This document shows, piece by piece, positions 6,913 through 12,706 of a DNA stretch of 16,537 bases (the stretch's first letter is position 1; every line of letters begins with the position of its first letter). Made by a program: the position numbers and the translations under genes. Source of the DNA: VRUE01 sp036525295 (GTDB lineage Bacteria; Actinomycetota; Thermoleophilia; Solirubrobacterales; 70-9); NCBI GenBank assembly GCA_036525295.1, contig DATDAQ010000117.1:1-16537 (forward strand). The letters are read 5' to 3'. The notes below the pieces were generated by a model that saw nothing but the letters and a program-made list of their open reading frames with translations, did not search any database and was not told the origin of the DNA.

Positions 6913-7281
6913 ATGGCCGGAGCGGTTGCCGACTCTACGCAGGACTGGTTGCTGCCGGAGCAGTCACGGCCCCCGCTGATCGGAGAGCTCGAGCTCAAGG
7001 TCGAGGAGGCGCTGGCGACCGCGCGGGCATCCGAGGCGGCTGTGATCAGCATCGGCGAGGCCGCGCTCGATGCCGCCGAGCAGGCGAGGCGCGCCGCCGA
7101 GCTCGCCGAGCGAGCGAGCGCCGCGATGCTTACCAGCAGTCCCCCGCCGGCGCCAGAGCCGGAGCTTGGCACCGAAGACGAGCGACTGCGCGACTTCCAT
7201 GCCCGCGCCGACTTCATCGCCTCGAGGCTGCAGAGGTTGCAACGTGTGCCGCTGTCGGCAGAGTCCCAGGCTCAGGTCTAG
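6913..7281 (+). CDS. Hypothetical Ala/Glu-rich coiled-coil protein
   Basis: I do not recognise this 122-residue protein. Residues 24-72 are Ala/Glu/Arg-rich and look helical or coiled-coil (EAALDAAEQARRAAELAERA). A Pro-rich stretch (SSPPPAPEPE, about 76-85) follows, then a second charged helix (about 87-113). No signal peptide, membrane segment or catalytic motif is visible, so it is probably cytoplasmic. The stop codon is directly followed by the ATG of the next gene (TAGATG), so both are likely translated from one message. Support for coding: Ala/Glu composition typical of real soluble helices, close coupling to a plausible membrane protein, and a -10-like box at the right distance. A spurious frame in GC-rich DNA cannot be fully excluded. 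Confidence 0.55.
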   Translation: MAGAVADSTQDWLLPEQSRPPLIGELELKVEEALATARASEAAVISIGEAALDAAEQARRAAELAERASAAMLTSSPPPAPEPELGTEDERLRDFHARADFIASRLQRLQRVPLSAESQAQV

Positions 7282-7494
7282 ATGCGAGTCGCAGGCAAGC
7301 TCGACCTCGTGATTGGGATCGTGCTCGGCGTGGCCCTCGGCCTCACCCTGGCGTACCTCGTCGTCTTCGTCATCGGCGGCGGTAGCAGCGGCAGCGACCT
7401 CTCCACCGACACCACGGCCCCGCAGGACAGCACGACTACGAAGAGCGAGCCCCCCGGTCGAGTCGCTCCCCCACCGCCCGGGCAAAGACGATGA
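7282..7494 (+). CDS. Small single-pass membrane protein, hypothetical
   Basis: 70-residue protein with one strong hydrophobic segment, about residues 8-32 (LVIGIVLGVALGL then TLAYLVVFVIGG), followed by a Ser/Thr/Asp-rich tail and a Pro-rich end (APPPPGQRR). Predicted to be a membrane protein with a flexible tail, probably outside. It begins immediately after the stop of the 6913 gene with no gap, suggesting translational coupling. Its last 59 bases overlap the 3' end of the sortase gene on the opposite strand. No family recognised. The pairing of a coiled-coil protein with a one-helix membrane protein suggests they could act together, but that is inference. Confidence 0.55.
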   Translation: MRVAGKLDLVIGIVLGVALGLTLAYLVVFVIGGGSSGSDLSTDTTAPQDSTTTKSEPPGRVAPPPPGQRR

Positions 7495-8122
7495 GGCGCT
7501 GGGCCGCGCTGTAGACGGGGTGGCAGGTGGTGAGTACGAGGCGCTCGTAGCCGGCGTACTGCACGACGCCGACATCGCTCGGGTCGACGACTTCGGTCTT
7601 CTGCACCCGGTAGAGGATCTTCCCGTAGGGCATTTCGAGCACCATGCGATCGCCGCGCTCGACCGATTCGGCGTCGCGGAACGGGGCGCCGTAGGTCGTG
7701 CGATGCCCCGCGATGGCGACGGTGCCCCCCTGGCCGGGAAACGGAGTTTCGGGAAAGTGCCCGGGCCCCTTCTGCAGGCTGGCCGTGTCGGTGCCCTGGA
7801 TGACGATCACGTCCAGGTCGCCCATGGTCGGGGCGCGGAGCCGGCCGATCGCCTCTCCGGGCTCTGCCTGCGCGCCGAAGCGCTGCGCCAGGGTCGCGAT
7901 CCGCTGTTTTCGGTTGCGGATTCGCGCGACCGCTCGCTGGTCGGCGCGGCTCGGGTAGCTGGCTTCGGTCTCGTCGAGCTCGTTCTCCGCGTTGCGCTGC
8001 TGAACGGAGGCGTAGATGGAGGTGAGGGGCTCCTCGTAGGCGAGGGTGATCCCGATGTCCGCCATCAGCACGATCCCGGCGGTGATCAAGGCGGTGGAGA
8101 GGATGCGGAGGAGCCTGTGCAT
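7436..8122 (-). CDS. Class E-like sortase (transpeptidase)
   Basis: Membrane-anchored cysteine transpeptidase that joins sorting-signal proteins to peptidoglycan or to each other. From the ATG at 8122 the protein has 228 residues: a membrane anchor near the N-terminus (LLRILSTALITAGIVLMADI), a linker rich in charged residues, and a sortase beta-barrel. The catalytic residues are visible: His in AIAGHRTTYGAPF (residue 140), Cys in LVLTTCHP (residue 200) and Arg in SAAQRLIVFAR (residue 209). The TTCHP form and the short C-terminus suit the class D/E group common in actinobacteria. An in-frame ATG at 8173 would add 17 residues; 8122 is chosen because GGAAG lies 9 bases upstream and the membrane anchor begins right after. 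No LPXTG-type substrate is in the window. The 3' end overlaps the 7282 gene. Confidence 0.88.
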   Translation of the reverse strand: MHRLLRILSTALITAGIVLMADIGITLAYEEPLTSIYASVQQRNAENELDETEASYPSRADQRAVARIRNRKQRIATLAQRFGAQAEPGEAIGRLRAPTMGDLDVIVIQGTDTASLQKGPGHFPETPFPGQGGTVAIAGHRTTYGAPFRDAESVERGDRMVLEMPYGKILYRVQKTEVVDPSDVGVVQYAGYERLVLTTCHPVYSAAQRLIVFARAVGERLDRGARSS

Positions 8123-8194
8123 CGATTGGATCTTCCACCATCCAGGTCGCGAGCGCGGCGGTCCACCAGCCACTGGGACGGTGACACCATCCTT

Positions 8195-8243
8195 AGGGCC
8201 TATCCCGCTAGGGGAATCGCACCCCTAACGGGGTTTAGGCCCT
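8195..8243 (-). repeat. Long nested inverted repeat between CAP and sortase genes
   Basis: A 49-base structure. Outer arms AGGGCCTA (8195-8202) and TAGGCCCT (8236-8243), middle arms CCCG (8204-8207) and CGGG (8229-8232), inner arms TAGGGG (8209-8214) and CCCCTA (8222-8227), with a 7-base loop: 18 paired bases with small internal loops. The outer right arm touches the stop codon of the upstream CAP gene. No U-run follows on the minus strand. It may terminate, attenuate or protect the CAP message before the sortase gene. Confidence 0.6.
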
Positions 8244-8851
8244 CAGCAGTGGCTGCCGAAGTGCTGGGTCCAGACGTGGGCCGCGCCGTGTCCGGCCAGG
8301 CTGCCAACGCGCAGCCCCAGGCCGATCTCCGCGTAGGGCCCGAGCATGTTCGCTCGATGCGCGGGAGAGTGGATCAGGAGCTTGAAGATCTCGCGCACCG
8401 TCGTCTTGGGATCGCCTTTCCAGGCGATGTTCTCGCTCACGCGCCAGCAGCGGGCGGGGATGTAGCCAACCTTCTCCAGCCAGAAGTCGAAGTCCCTGTC
8501 GCAGGCGAAGTGGCTGAAGTCGTCGCAGCGCAGGATGTCCGCCGACTTCGCGTCGGCCGACCGATCGAGCCGATCCGAGCCGGAAAGCGAGGCCAGGCCG
8601 GCGTCGCGACGGGCGAGGTTGACCAGGCAGCGCATCGCCTCCAGCTGCACTGCCGTCGATGCGTCGGCTTCGGCCTGGCCGGGGCAGGGGTCGGTCGGCG
8701 CGATCGATCCCTCGCGGCCCGGCCCGTCGGTGGAGGCGTGCGCCCGCGCGTGGGCCACGTGGTTGTGGGCCACGCCGATGGCGCTCTCGGCCGTCGCGGG
8801 CAGGACGGCGAGCATGGCGAGGGCGAGGAGGAGGGAAAGCTTCGCGGGCAT
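8243..8851 (-). CDS. Secreted CAP/SCP domain protein with an altered cavity residue
   Basis: 202-residue exported protein. Residues 1-24 form a signal peptide (MPAKLSLLLALAMLAVLPATA). Residues 25-65 are a His/Ala-rich, low-complexity linker. The CAP domain follows: MRCLVNLARRDAGL near 73-86, DFSHFACD with H114, SENIAW with E140, and HSPAHRANML with H165. The position that is His in EAHSLSM of the other CAP protein is Lys here (K102 in DAKSADI), so one of the four usual cavity residues is missing. Several extra cysteines (C56, C75, C109, C117, C135, C202) suggest disulfides. The ATG at 8851 is chosen because GAGG lies 8 bases upstream and the signal peptide follows at once; an ATG at 8890 would add 13 polar residues. 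The sortase lies downstream on the same strand, beyond the hairpin. Confidence 0.87.
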   Translation of the reverse strand: MPAKLSLLLALAMLAVLPATAESAIGVAHNHVAHARAHASTDGPGREGSIAPTDPCPGQAEADASTAVQLEAMRCLVNLARRDAGLASLSGSDRLDRSADAKSADILRCDDFSHFACDRDFDFWLEKVGYIPARCWRVSENIAWKGDPKTTVREIFKLLIHSPAHRANMLGPYAEIGLGLRVGSLAGHGAAHVWTQHFGSHC

Positions 8852-8882
8852 CGCGTTTTCCTCGCCAGGCAGCCGGTCTGCT

Positions 8883-8892
8883 GGATGCATCC
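8883..8892. promoter_or_regulatory. Candidate operator palindrome GGATGCATCC
   Basis: Perfect 10-base palindrome in the 147-base divergent gap between the CAP gene (minus) and the acyl-CoA dehydrogenase gene (plus). The gap must hold promoters for both directions. TATCCT (8955-8960) is a possible -10 for the plus-strand gene. Binding by a regulator is speculative. Confidence 0.3.
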
Positions 8893-8998
8893 TGGACGGG
8901 TGTATGAGGAGAAAGCGGGACAGGCACCGGCCGGCGGTCGCAGAACGGCCGCCGATATCCTTCGACCTCCGTTCCCCTACACCGACGAGCTAGGAGCC

Positions 8999-10213
8999 AT
9001 GGCCGTAGATACCGCCGCCTTCCGTGAGCAGACCGACGAGCAGCAGGCGATTACCGAAATGGTGCGCCAGTTCGCCGACGAGCAGATAATCCCCAACGCC
9101 GAGCACTACGACCACGAGGACTCCTTCCCGGAGCCGATCGTCGAGCAGATGAAGGAGCTCGGCCTCTTCGGGGTGACGATTCCCGAGGAGTACGGAGGCA
9201 TGGGCCTCGACCTGACGACCTACGCGATGATCGTCGAAGAGCTCTCGCGCGGCTGGATCTCGATCTCAGGCGTCGTCAACACCCACTTCATCGGCTCCTA
9301 CCTGTTGATGAAGTTCGGCACCGAGGAGCAGAAGGACTACTTCCTGCCGAAGATGGCGACCGGAGAGATCCGCGCCGCCTTCTCGCTCTCGGAGCCCGAG
9401 GTCGGCTCCGACGTCCAAGGGATCAAGTCGACGGCGAAGAAGGGCGAGGACGGCAAGTGGGAGCTGAACGGCCAGAAGATGTGGGTCACCAACGGCCTCG
9501 GCTCCAGCGTCGTCTTCGTGCTGATGAAGACCGACCCCAAGGCCGAGCCGGCCTACAAGGGGATGACCTGCTTCATCACCGAGAAGAAGCCCTGGGAGGA
9601 AATCAACGAGGGCGACTTCAAGGGCCTCGACGTACCGCCCAAGATCAAGAAGATGGGCTACAAGGGCGTCGAGTCGACCGAGCTCGTCTACGACGGCTAC
9701 CGCTGCCCGCCGGAGCGCGTGCTCGGCGGTGAGGAGGCAGGCGTCGGCGAGGGTTTCGTGCAGATGATGGACGCGCTGGAGGTCGGCCGGGTCAACGTCG
9801 CCGCCCGCGGCGTCGGCATCGCCCAGCGCGCTCTCGAGCTGGCCTTGCGCTACAGCCAGGAGCGCAAGACATTCGGCAAGCCGATCGCCCAGCACCAGGC
9901 GATCCAGTTCAAGCTCGCCGACATGGCGACCAAGGTCGAGGCCGCCCGCCTCGTCACCCGCAAAGCGGCGCGGATGAAGGACGCCGGCGAGCGCTCCGAT
10001 CTCGAGGCCGGGATGGCGAAGCTGCTCGCTTCGGAGACCGGCAAGGAGTGCGTCGAGGAGTGCTTCCGCATCCACGGCGGCTACGGCTACTCGAAGGAGT
10101 ACGAGATCGAGCGCCTCTACCGCGACGCGCCGCTGCTCCTGATCGGCGAGGGAACCTCGGAGATCCAGCGCATGGTGATCGGCAAGAAGCTCCTGCAAAG
10201 ACACAAGATCTAG
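8999..10213 (+). CDS. Acyl-CoA dehydrogenase
   Basis: FAD-dependent enzyme that introduces an alpha-beta double bond in an acyl-CoA. 404 residues, normal for the family. Seen: N-terminal helical domain with PEEYGGMGLD near 62, the FAD/substrate loop AFSLSEPEVGSD near 126-137, WVTNGLGS near 162, the helical segment ERKTFGKPIAQHQAIQFKLADM near 288-310, and IHGGYGYSKEYEIERLYRDAP before GEGTSEIQ. E384 in that last motif is at the position of the MCAD-type catalytic base. The ATG at 8999 follows GGAG closely. The substrate is not readable from motifs. With mcl and the MaoC gene nearby, methylsuccinyl-CoA is an attractive guess, although proteobacterial methylsuccinyl-CoA dehydrogenases are longer; a beta-oxidation or branched-chain enzyme is equally possible. 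It heads a run of co-directional genes. Confidence 0.93.
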   Translation: MAVDTAAFREQTDEQQAITEMVRQFADEQIIPNAEHYDHEDSFPEPIVEQMKELGLFGVTIPEEYGGMGLDLTTYAMIVEELSRGWISISGVVNTHFIGSYLLMKFGTEEQKDYFLPKMATGEIRAAFSLSEPEVGSDVQGIKSTAKKGEDGKWELNGQKMWVTNGLGSSVVFVLMKTDPKAEPAYKGMTCFITEKKPWEEINEGDFKGLDVPPKIKKMGYKGVESTELVYDGYRCPPERVLGGEEAGVGEGFVQMMDALEVGRVNVAARGVGIAQRALELALRYSQERKTFGKPIAQHQAIQFKLADMATKVEAARLVTRKAARMKDAGERSDLEAGMAKLLASETGKECVEECFRIHGGYGYSKEYEIERLYRDAPLLLIGEGTSEIQRMVIGKKLLQRHKI

Positions 10214-10239
10214 CCCGGCGTCACTTGGCCACCGAGCAC

Positions 10240-10770
10240 ATGGGCCGGCCGGTCCTCGCGATCGACGTTGACGGGGTCATCTCGGTCTTTGGGTTCGACG
10301 AGCCCCCCGATCGCTCGGAAGCGAGATTCGAGCTCATCGACGGCAGGGTCCAGTGCATCCCGAACGCCGTCGGCGACCGGCTGCGGCGGCTGGGCGAGCA
10401 CTTCGACCTACTCTGGGCGAGTGGGTGGGAGAGCCAGGCGAACGAGTTCCTCTGCGACATCCTCGAGCTGCCGGAGCTTCCCTTCCTCAGCTTCGACGGC
10501 AAAGCCCGTTTTGGCACCGCCGACTGGAAGCTGGAGCCGCTGGGCCTCTACGGGAAGGGCCGGCCGCTGGCCTGGATCGACGACAGCTTCGACGAGGCCT
10601 GCCGCCGCTGGGCACGGCAGCGGGGCGAGCCGACGCTGCTGATGCCGACCGAGTCGCGGATCGGGCTCGAGGAGGTCCAGGTCGAAGCCCTGATCGCCTG
10701 GGCCAAGGGCTTCGGGCCGGCACGCCGCCGGCGAAGCGGCATCCGCGCCTGGGGCTTCCGCCATGAGTAG
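10240..10770 (+). CDS. Small HAD-like protein (HAD_SAK_2-type)
   Basis: 176-residue soluble protein with haloacid-dehalogenase motifs. Motif I is AIDVDGV with D9 and D11; motif II is the Ser in LLWASGW (S61); the motif III lysine is probably in DWKLEPL (K97); motif IV is WIDDSF with D114 and D115. The order and the WASGWE...NE signature resemble the HAD_SAK_2 family, named from RNA-repair fusions but commonly found as free-standing actinobacterial proteins. All expected acidic residues are present, so phosphatase or related activity is plausible; the substrate is unknown. The start at 10240 is the first ATG in frame, 26 bases after the dehydrogenase stop, with only a poor ribosome-binding site. 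The next gene starts within 15 bases of its stop. Its C-terminus is Arg-rich (ARRRRSGIR). Confidence 0.72.
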   Translation: MGRPVLAIDVDGVISVFGFDEPPDRSEARFELIDGRVQCIPNAVGDRLRRLGEHFDLLWASGWESQANEFLCDILELPELPFLSFDGKARFGTADWKLEPLGLYGKGRPLAWIDDSFDEACRRWARQRGEPTLLMPTESRIGLEEVQVEALIAWAKGFGPARRRRSGIRAWGFRHE

Positions 10771-10782
10771 ACTGCGGTGGGC
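10768..10782 (+). promoter_or_regulatory. Possible -10 element overlapping the HAD gene stop
   Basis: TAGACT (10768-10773) is a TANNNT box that includes the TAG stop of the HAD gene and ends 9 bases before the ATG at 10783. It could drive a leaderless or near-leaderless internal transcript of the following gene. No -35 seen. Confidence 0.25.
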
Positions 10783-11145
10783 ATGGCGTCGACAGCCGAT
10801 CTGATCAAGACCGCCGTCGAGCGTTTCCAGGCCGAGGTCCCCGCGCTGCAGAACCTGAAACTGGTTTTCGGCCTGGAACTGAAGGCCAAACACGACATCC
10901 AGCTCTACCGGGTCGAGGTGCCGGGCCCGGTGATCAAGAAGGACCTCTCCCAGGACGAGCGGATCCTGGTCCAGATCGACCGGCCGCAGTTCAACGAGCT
11001 GGCCGAGAGCGGCACGGTCAAGAGCTACCGCAAGGCCTACGAGACGGGTCACATCAAGGCGACCGGCGACTCCAACGTGAAGAAGCTGATCGCGCAGGTG
11101 GTCGAACGGCACGAGGAACGCGCCCGGCTCAAGAAGGCACACTGA
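10783..11145 (+). CDS. SCP2-like small protein, hypothetical
   Basis: 120-residue soluble protein that I assign only loosely. The middle (LKLVFGLELKAKHDIQLYRVEV) reads as alternating beta strands. The C-terminal half (VQIDRPQFNELAESGTVK, then YETGHIKATGDSNVKKL) resembles the end of SCP2 sterol-carrier domains, where a helix is followed by a G-x-hydrophobic-K-x-x-GD segment. If so it may bind lipid or acyl-CoA, which would suit the acyl-CoA genes on both sides. ATG at 10783 is preferred; GTG at 10777 would add two residues. No signal peptide or membrane segment. It lies 12 bases after the HAD gene and 71 bases before the MaoC gene. The coding call is firm; the family is tentative. Confidence 0.7.
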   Translation: MASTADLIKTAVERFQAEVPALQNLKLVFGLELKAKHDIQLYRVEVPGPVIKKDLSQDERILVQIDRPQFNELAESGTVKSYRKAYETGHIKATGDSNVKKLIAQVVERHEERARLKKAH

Positions 11146-11216
11146 GCTCTGCCGTCTCGACGTGAGCGCGCGGTAGCATCCCGCGCCGTCCAAACCGCAG
11201 AGGAGATTGCCCAGAG

Positions 11217-11732
11217 ATGAGCGAGCAGACCTATGAGCTGACCACGAACCAGGCCGAGCGCGAGGCGTCGGGAGCGCACGCCTACGGCCGCTACCTGGAG
11301 GAGTTCGAGGTTGGCGCCGTCTACAAGCACTGGCCCGCGAAGACGGTCACGGAGTCAGACGACCACCTCTTCTGCCTGATCACGATGAACCACCACCCGC
11401 TGCATCTCAATGACGTCTACGCGGCGGAGTCCCAGCAGGGTCGCAACGTCGTCGTCGGGCCGCTCGTCTACTCGCTCGCGCTCGGCATGTCGGTCTCCGA
11501 CGTCTCCGGCAAGGCGATCGCCAACCTGGCGACCGAAGACCTCAGCCACCCCAACCCAGTCTTCCACGGCGACACCCTCTTCTGCGAGACCGAGGTGCTC
11601 GAGGTGAAGCCCTCGAAGTCAAAGCCCGATCGCGGCGTGGTCAAGGTCCACACCCGCGTGCTCAACCAGGACGGCGTCCTCGTCGCCGAGTTCAAGCGCC
11701 TGGTCCTCGTCCCGCGGCGCGTGCAGGGCTGA
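11217..11732 (+). CDS. MaoC-type (hotdog) enoyl-CoA hydratase, possible mesaconyl-CoA hydratase
   Basis: 171-residue single-hotdog hydratase. The hydratase-2 loop is ITMNHHPLHLND (55-66). His63 matches the catalytic His of R-specific hydratases such as PhaJ, but the catalytic Asp position is N58 and the usual Asn of NPLH is H60. Hydratases linked to malyl-CoA-type lyases often have such an N-x-x-PLH loop as I recall it, so mesaconyl-CoA hydratase is a fair guess; loss or change of activity is the alternative. Other family signs: GRYLEEFEVGAVY near 24-36, LSHPNPVFHGDTLFCETEV near 107-125, and a last strand with FKRLVLVPRR. AGGAG (11201-11205) precedes the ATG by 11 bases. Only two bases separate its stop from the epimerase gene, so it is probably translated with the sugar genes, which is an odd partner set. 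Confidence 0.85.
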   Translation: MSEQTYELTTNQAEREASGAHAYGRYLEEFEVGAVYKHWPAKTVTESDDHLFCLITMNHHPLHLNDVYAAESQQGRNVVVGPLVYSLALGMSVSDVSGKAIANLATEDLSHPNPVFHGDTLFCETEVLEVKPSKSKPDRGVVKVHTRVLNQDGVLVAEFKRLVLVPRRVQG

Positions 11733-11734
11733 CG

Positions 11735-12697
11735 ATGCTCGTCGCAATCAGCGGTGGAGCCGGCTACCTCGGTGCGATCGCGGCCACCGAGCTGCGCGCG
11801 GCCGGGCACGAGGTCCGCGTCCTCGACGCGCTGATCCACGGCCAGCAGAAGGTCGCCGAGGAGCTGGTGGCGGCCGGGGTGGAGCTGATCGAGGGCGACG
11901 TGCGCGACGCCGAGATGCGGGAACGCCTGCTCTCCGGAGCTGGCGCGCTGGTCCACCTGGCCGCGATCGTCGGCGATCCGGCGTGCGCCAAGGACCCCGA
12001 GCTCGCCGCTGAGGTCAACCTCGAAGCGAGCCGCGCGATGTTCTCCGAGGCTGCCCGGCTCGGCGTCGAGCGAACCGTGTTCGCCTCGACCTGCTCGAAC
12101 TACGGCCGCATGAGCGATCCGAGTACCCCGATCGACGAGGAGGGTGTCCTCGCCCCGGTCTCGCTCTACGCCGAGCAGAAGGTGGCGATCGAGCGGATGC
12201 TGCTGGACGGCGACCGCGGGGCCGTCTGCCTGCGATTCGCGACTCTCTACGGCGTCGCGCCACGGATGCGTTTCGACCTCACCGTCAACGAGTTCACTCG
12301 CGAGCTCTGGGCCGGCAACCAGCTCGAAGTCTTCGGCGAGCTCTTCTGGCGCCCCTACGTCCACGTTGCCGACGCGGCGCGGGCGATAGGGCTCGTGCTC
12401 GATGCGCCGCTCGCCGACGTCGCCGGCGAGGTCTTCAACGTCGGCAGTACGGAGGAGAACTACCGCAAGCTCGATCTCGTCGAGATCATCTCCGAGCGCA
12501 TCTCCAGCGGGGAGGTTCGCTACGTTCATCGCGATGAGGATCCCCGCGATTACAAGGTCGGGTTCGCGAAGATCCACCGTGTGCTCGGCTTCGAGCCGCG
12601 GATGCACGTTCCCGACGGGGTCGAGGAGATCGCGGCCGGGCTCGACGACGAACGCTTCGGCGACCCCTTCGCGGCGGGATTCGCCAATGTCACCTGA
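11735..12697 (+). CDS. NAD-dependent epimerase/dehydratase (extended SDR)
   Basis: 320-residue nucleotide-sugar-modifying enzyme. The N-terminal Rossmann motif is GGAGYLG (7-13). The active-site region has ASTCSNYG with the Ser/Thr residue and YAEQK as the Tyr-x-x-x-Lys pair. WRPYVHVADAARAI and EVFNVGS are the usual C-terminal substrate-domain markers, and DPRDYKVGFAKIHRVLGFEP is a tail seen in many sugar epimerases. The catalytic Asp-Glu pair of 4,6-dehydratases (TDEVYG) is absent; Cys-Ser-Asn stands there, arguing against a RmlB-type dehydratase and for an epimerase or reductase. The exact sugar cannot be read. It starts two bases after the MaoC stop and is followed after 9 bases by the aminotransferase gene, so it is part of the sugar operon. 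Confidence 0.87.
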   Translation: MLVAISGGAGYLGAIAATELRAAGHEVRVLDALIHGQQKVAEELVAAGVELIEGDVRDAEMRERLLSGAGALVHLAAIVGDPACAKDPELAAEVNLEASRAMFSEAARLGVERTVFASTCSNYGRMSDPSTPIDEEGVLAPVSLYAEQKVAIERMLLDGDRGAVCLRFATLYGVAPRMRFDLTVNEFTRELWAGNQLEVFGELFWRPYVHVADAARAIGLVLDAPLADVAGEVFNVGSTEENYRKLDLVEIISERISSGEVRYVHRDEDPRDYKVGFAKIHRVLGFEPRMHVPDGVEEIAAGLDDERFGDPFAAGFANVT

Positions 12698-12706
12698 ATC
12701 TCGCCG

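Noticed and set aside
8932..8954. CGGCGG / CCGCCG inverted repeat before the acyl-CoA dehydrogenase gene
   Set aside because: Only 6 bases of simple GC sequence, expected by chance in this composition.
7313..8998. A 966-codon open frame joining this region to the acyl-CoA dehydrogenase
   Set aside because: The part before 8999 lies opposite the sortase and CAP genes and has no recognisable domain; the dehydrogenase domain begins at its own ATG at 8999.
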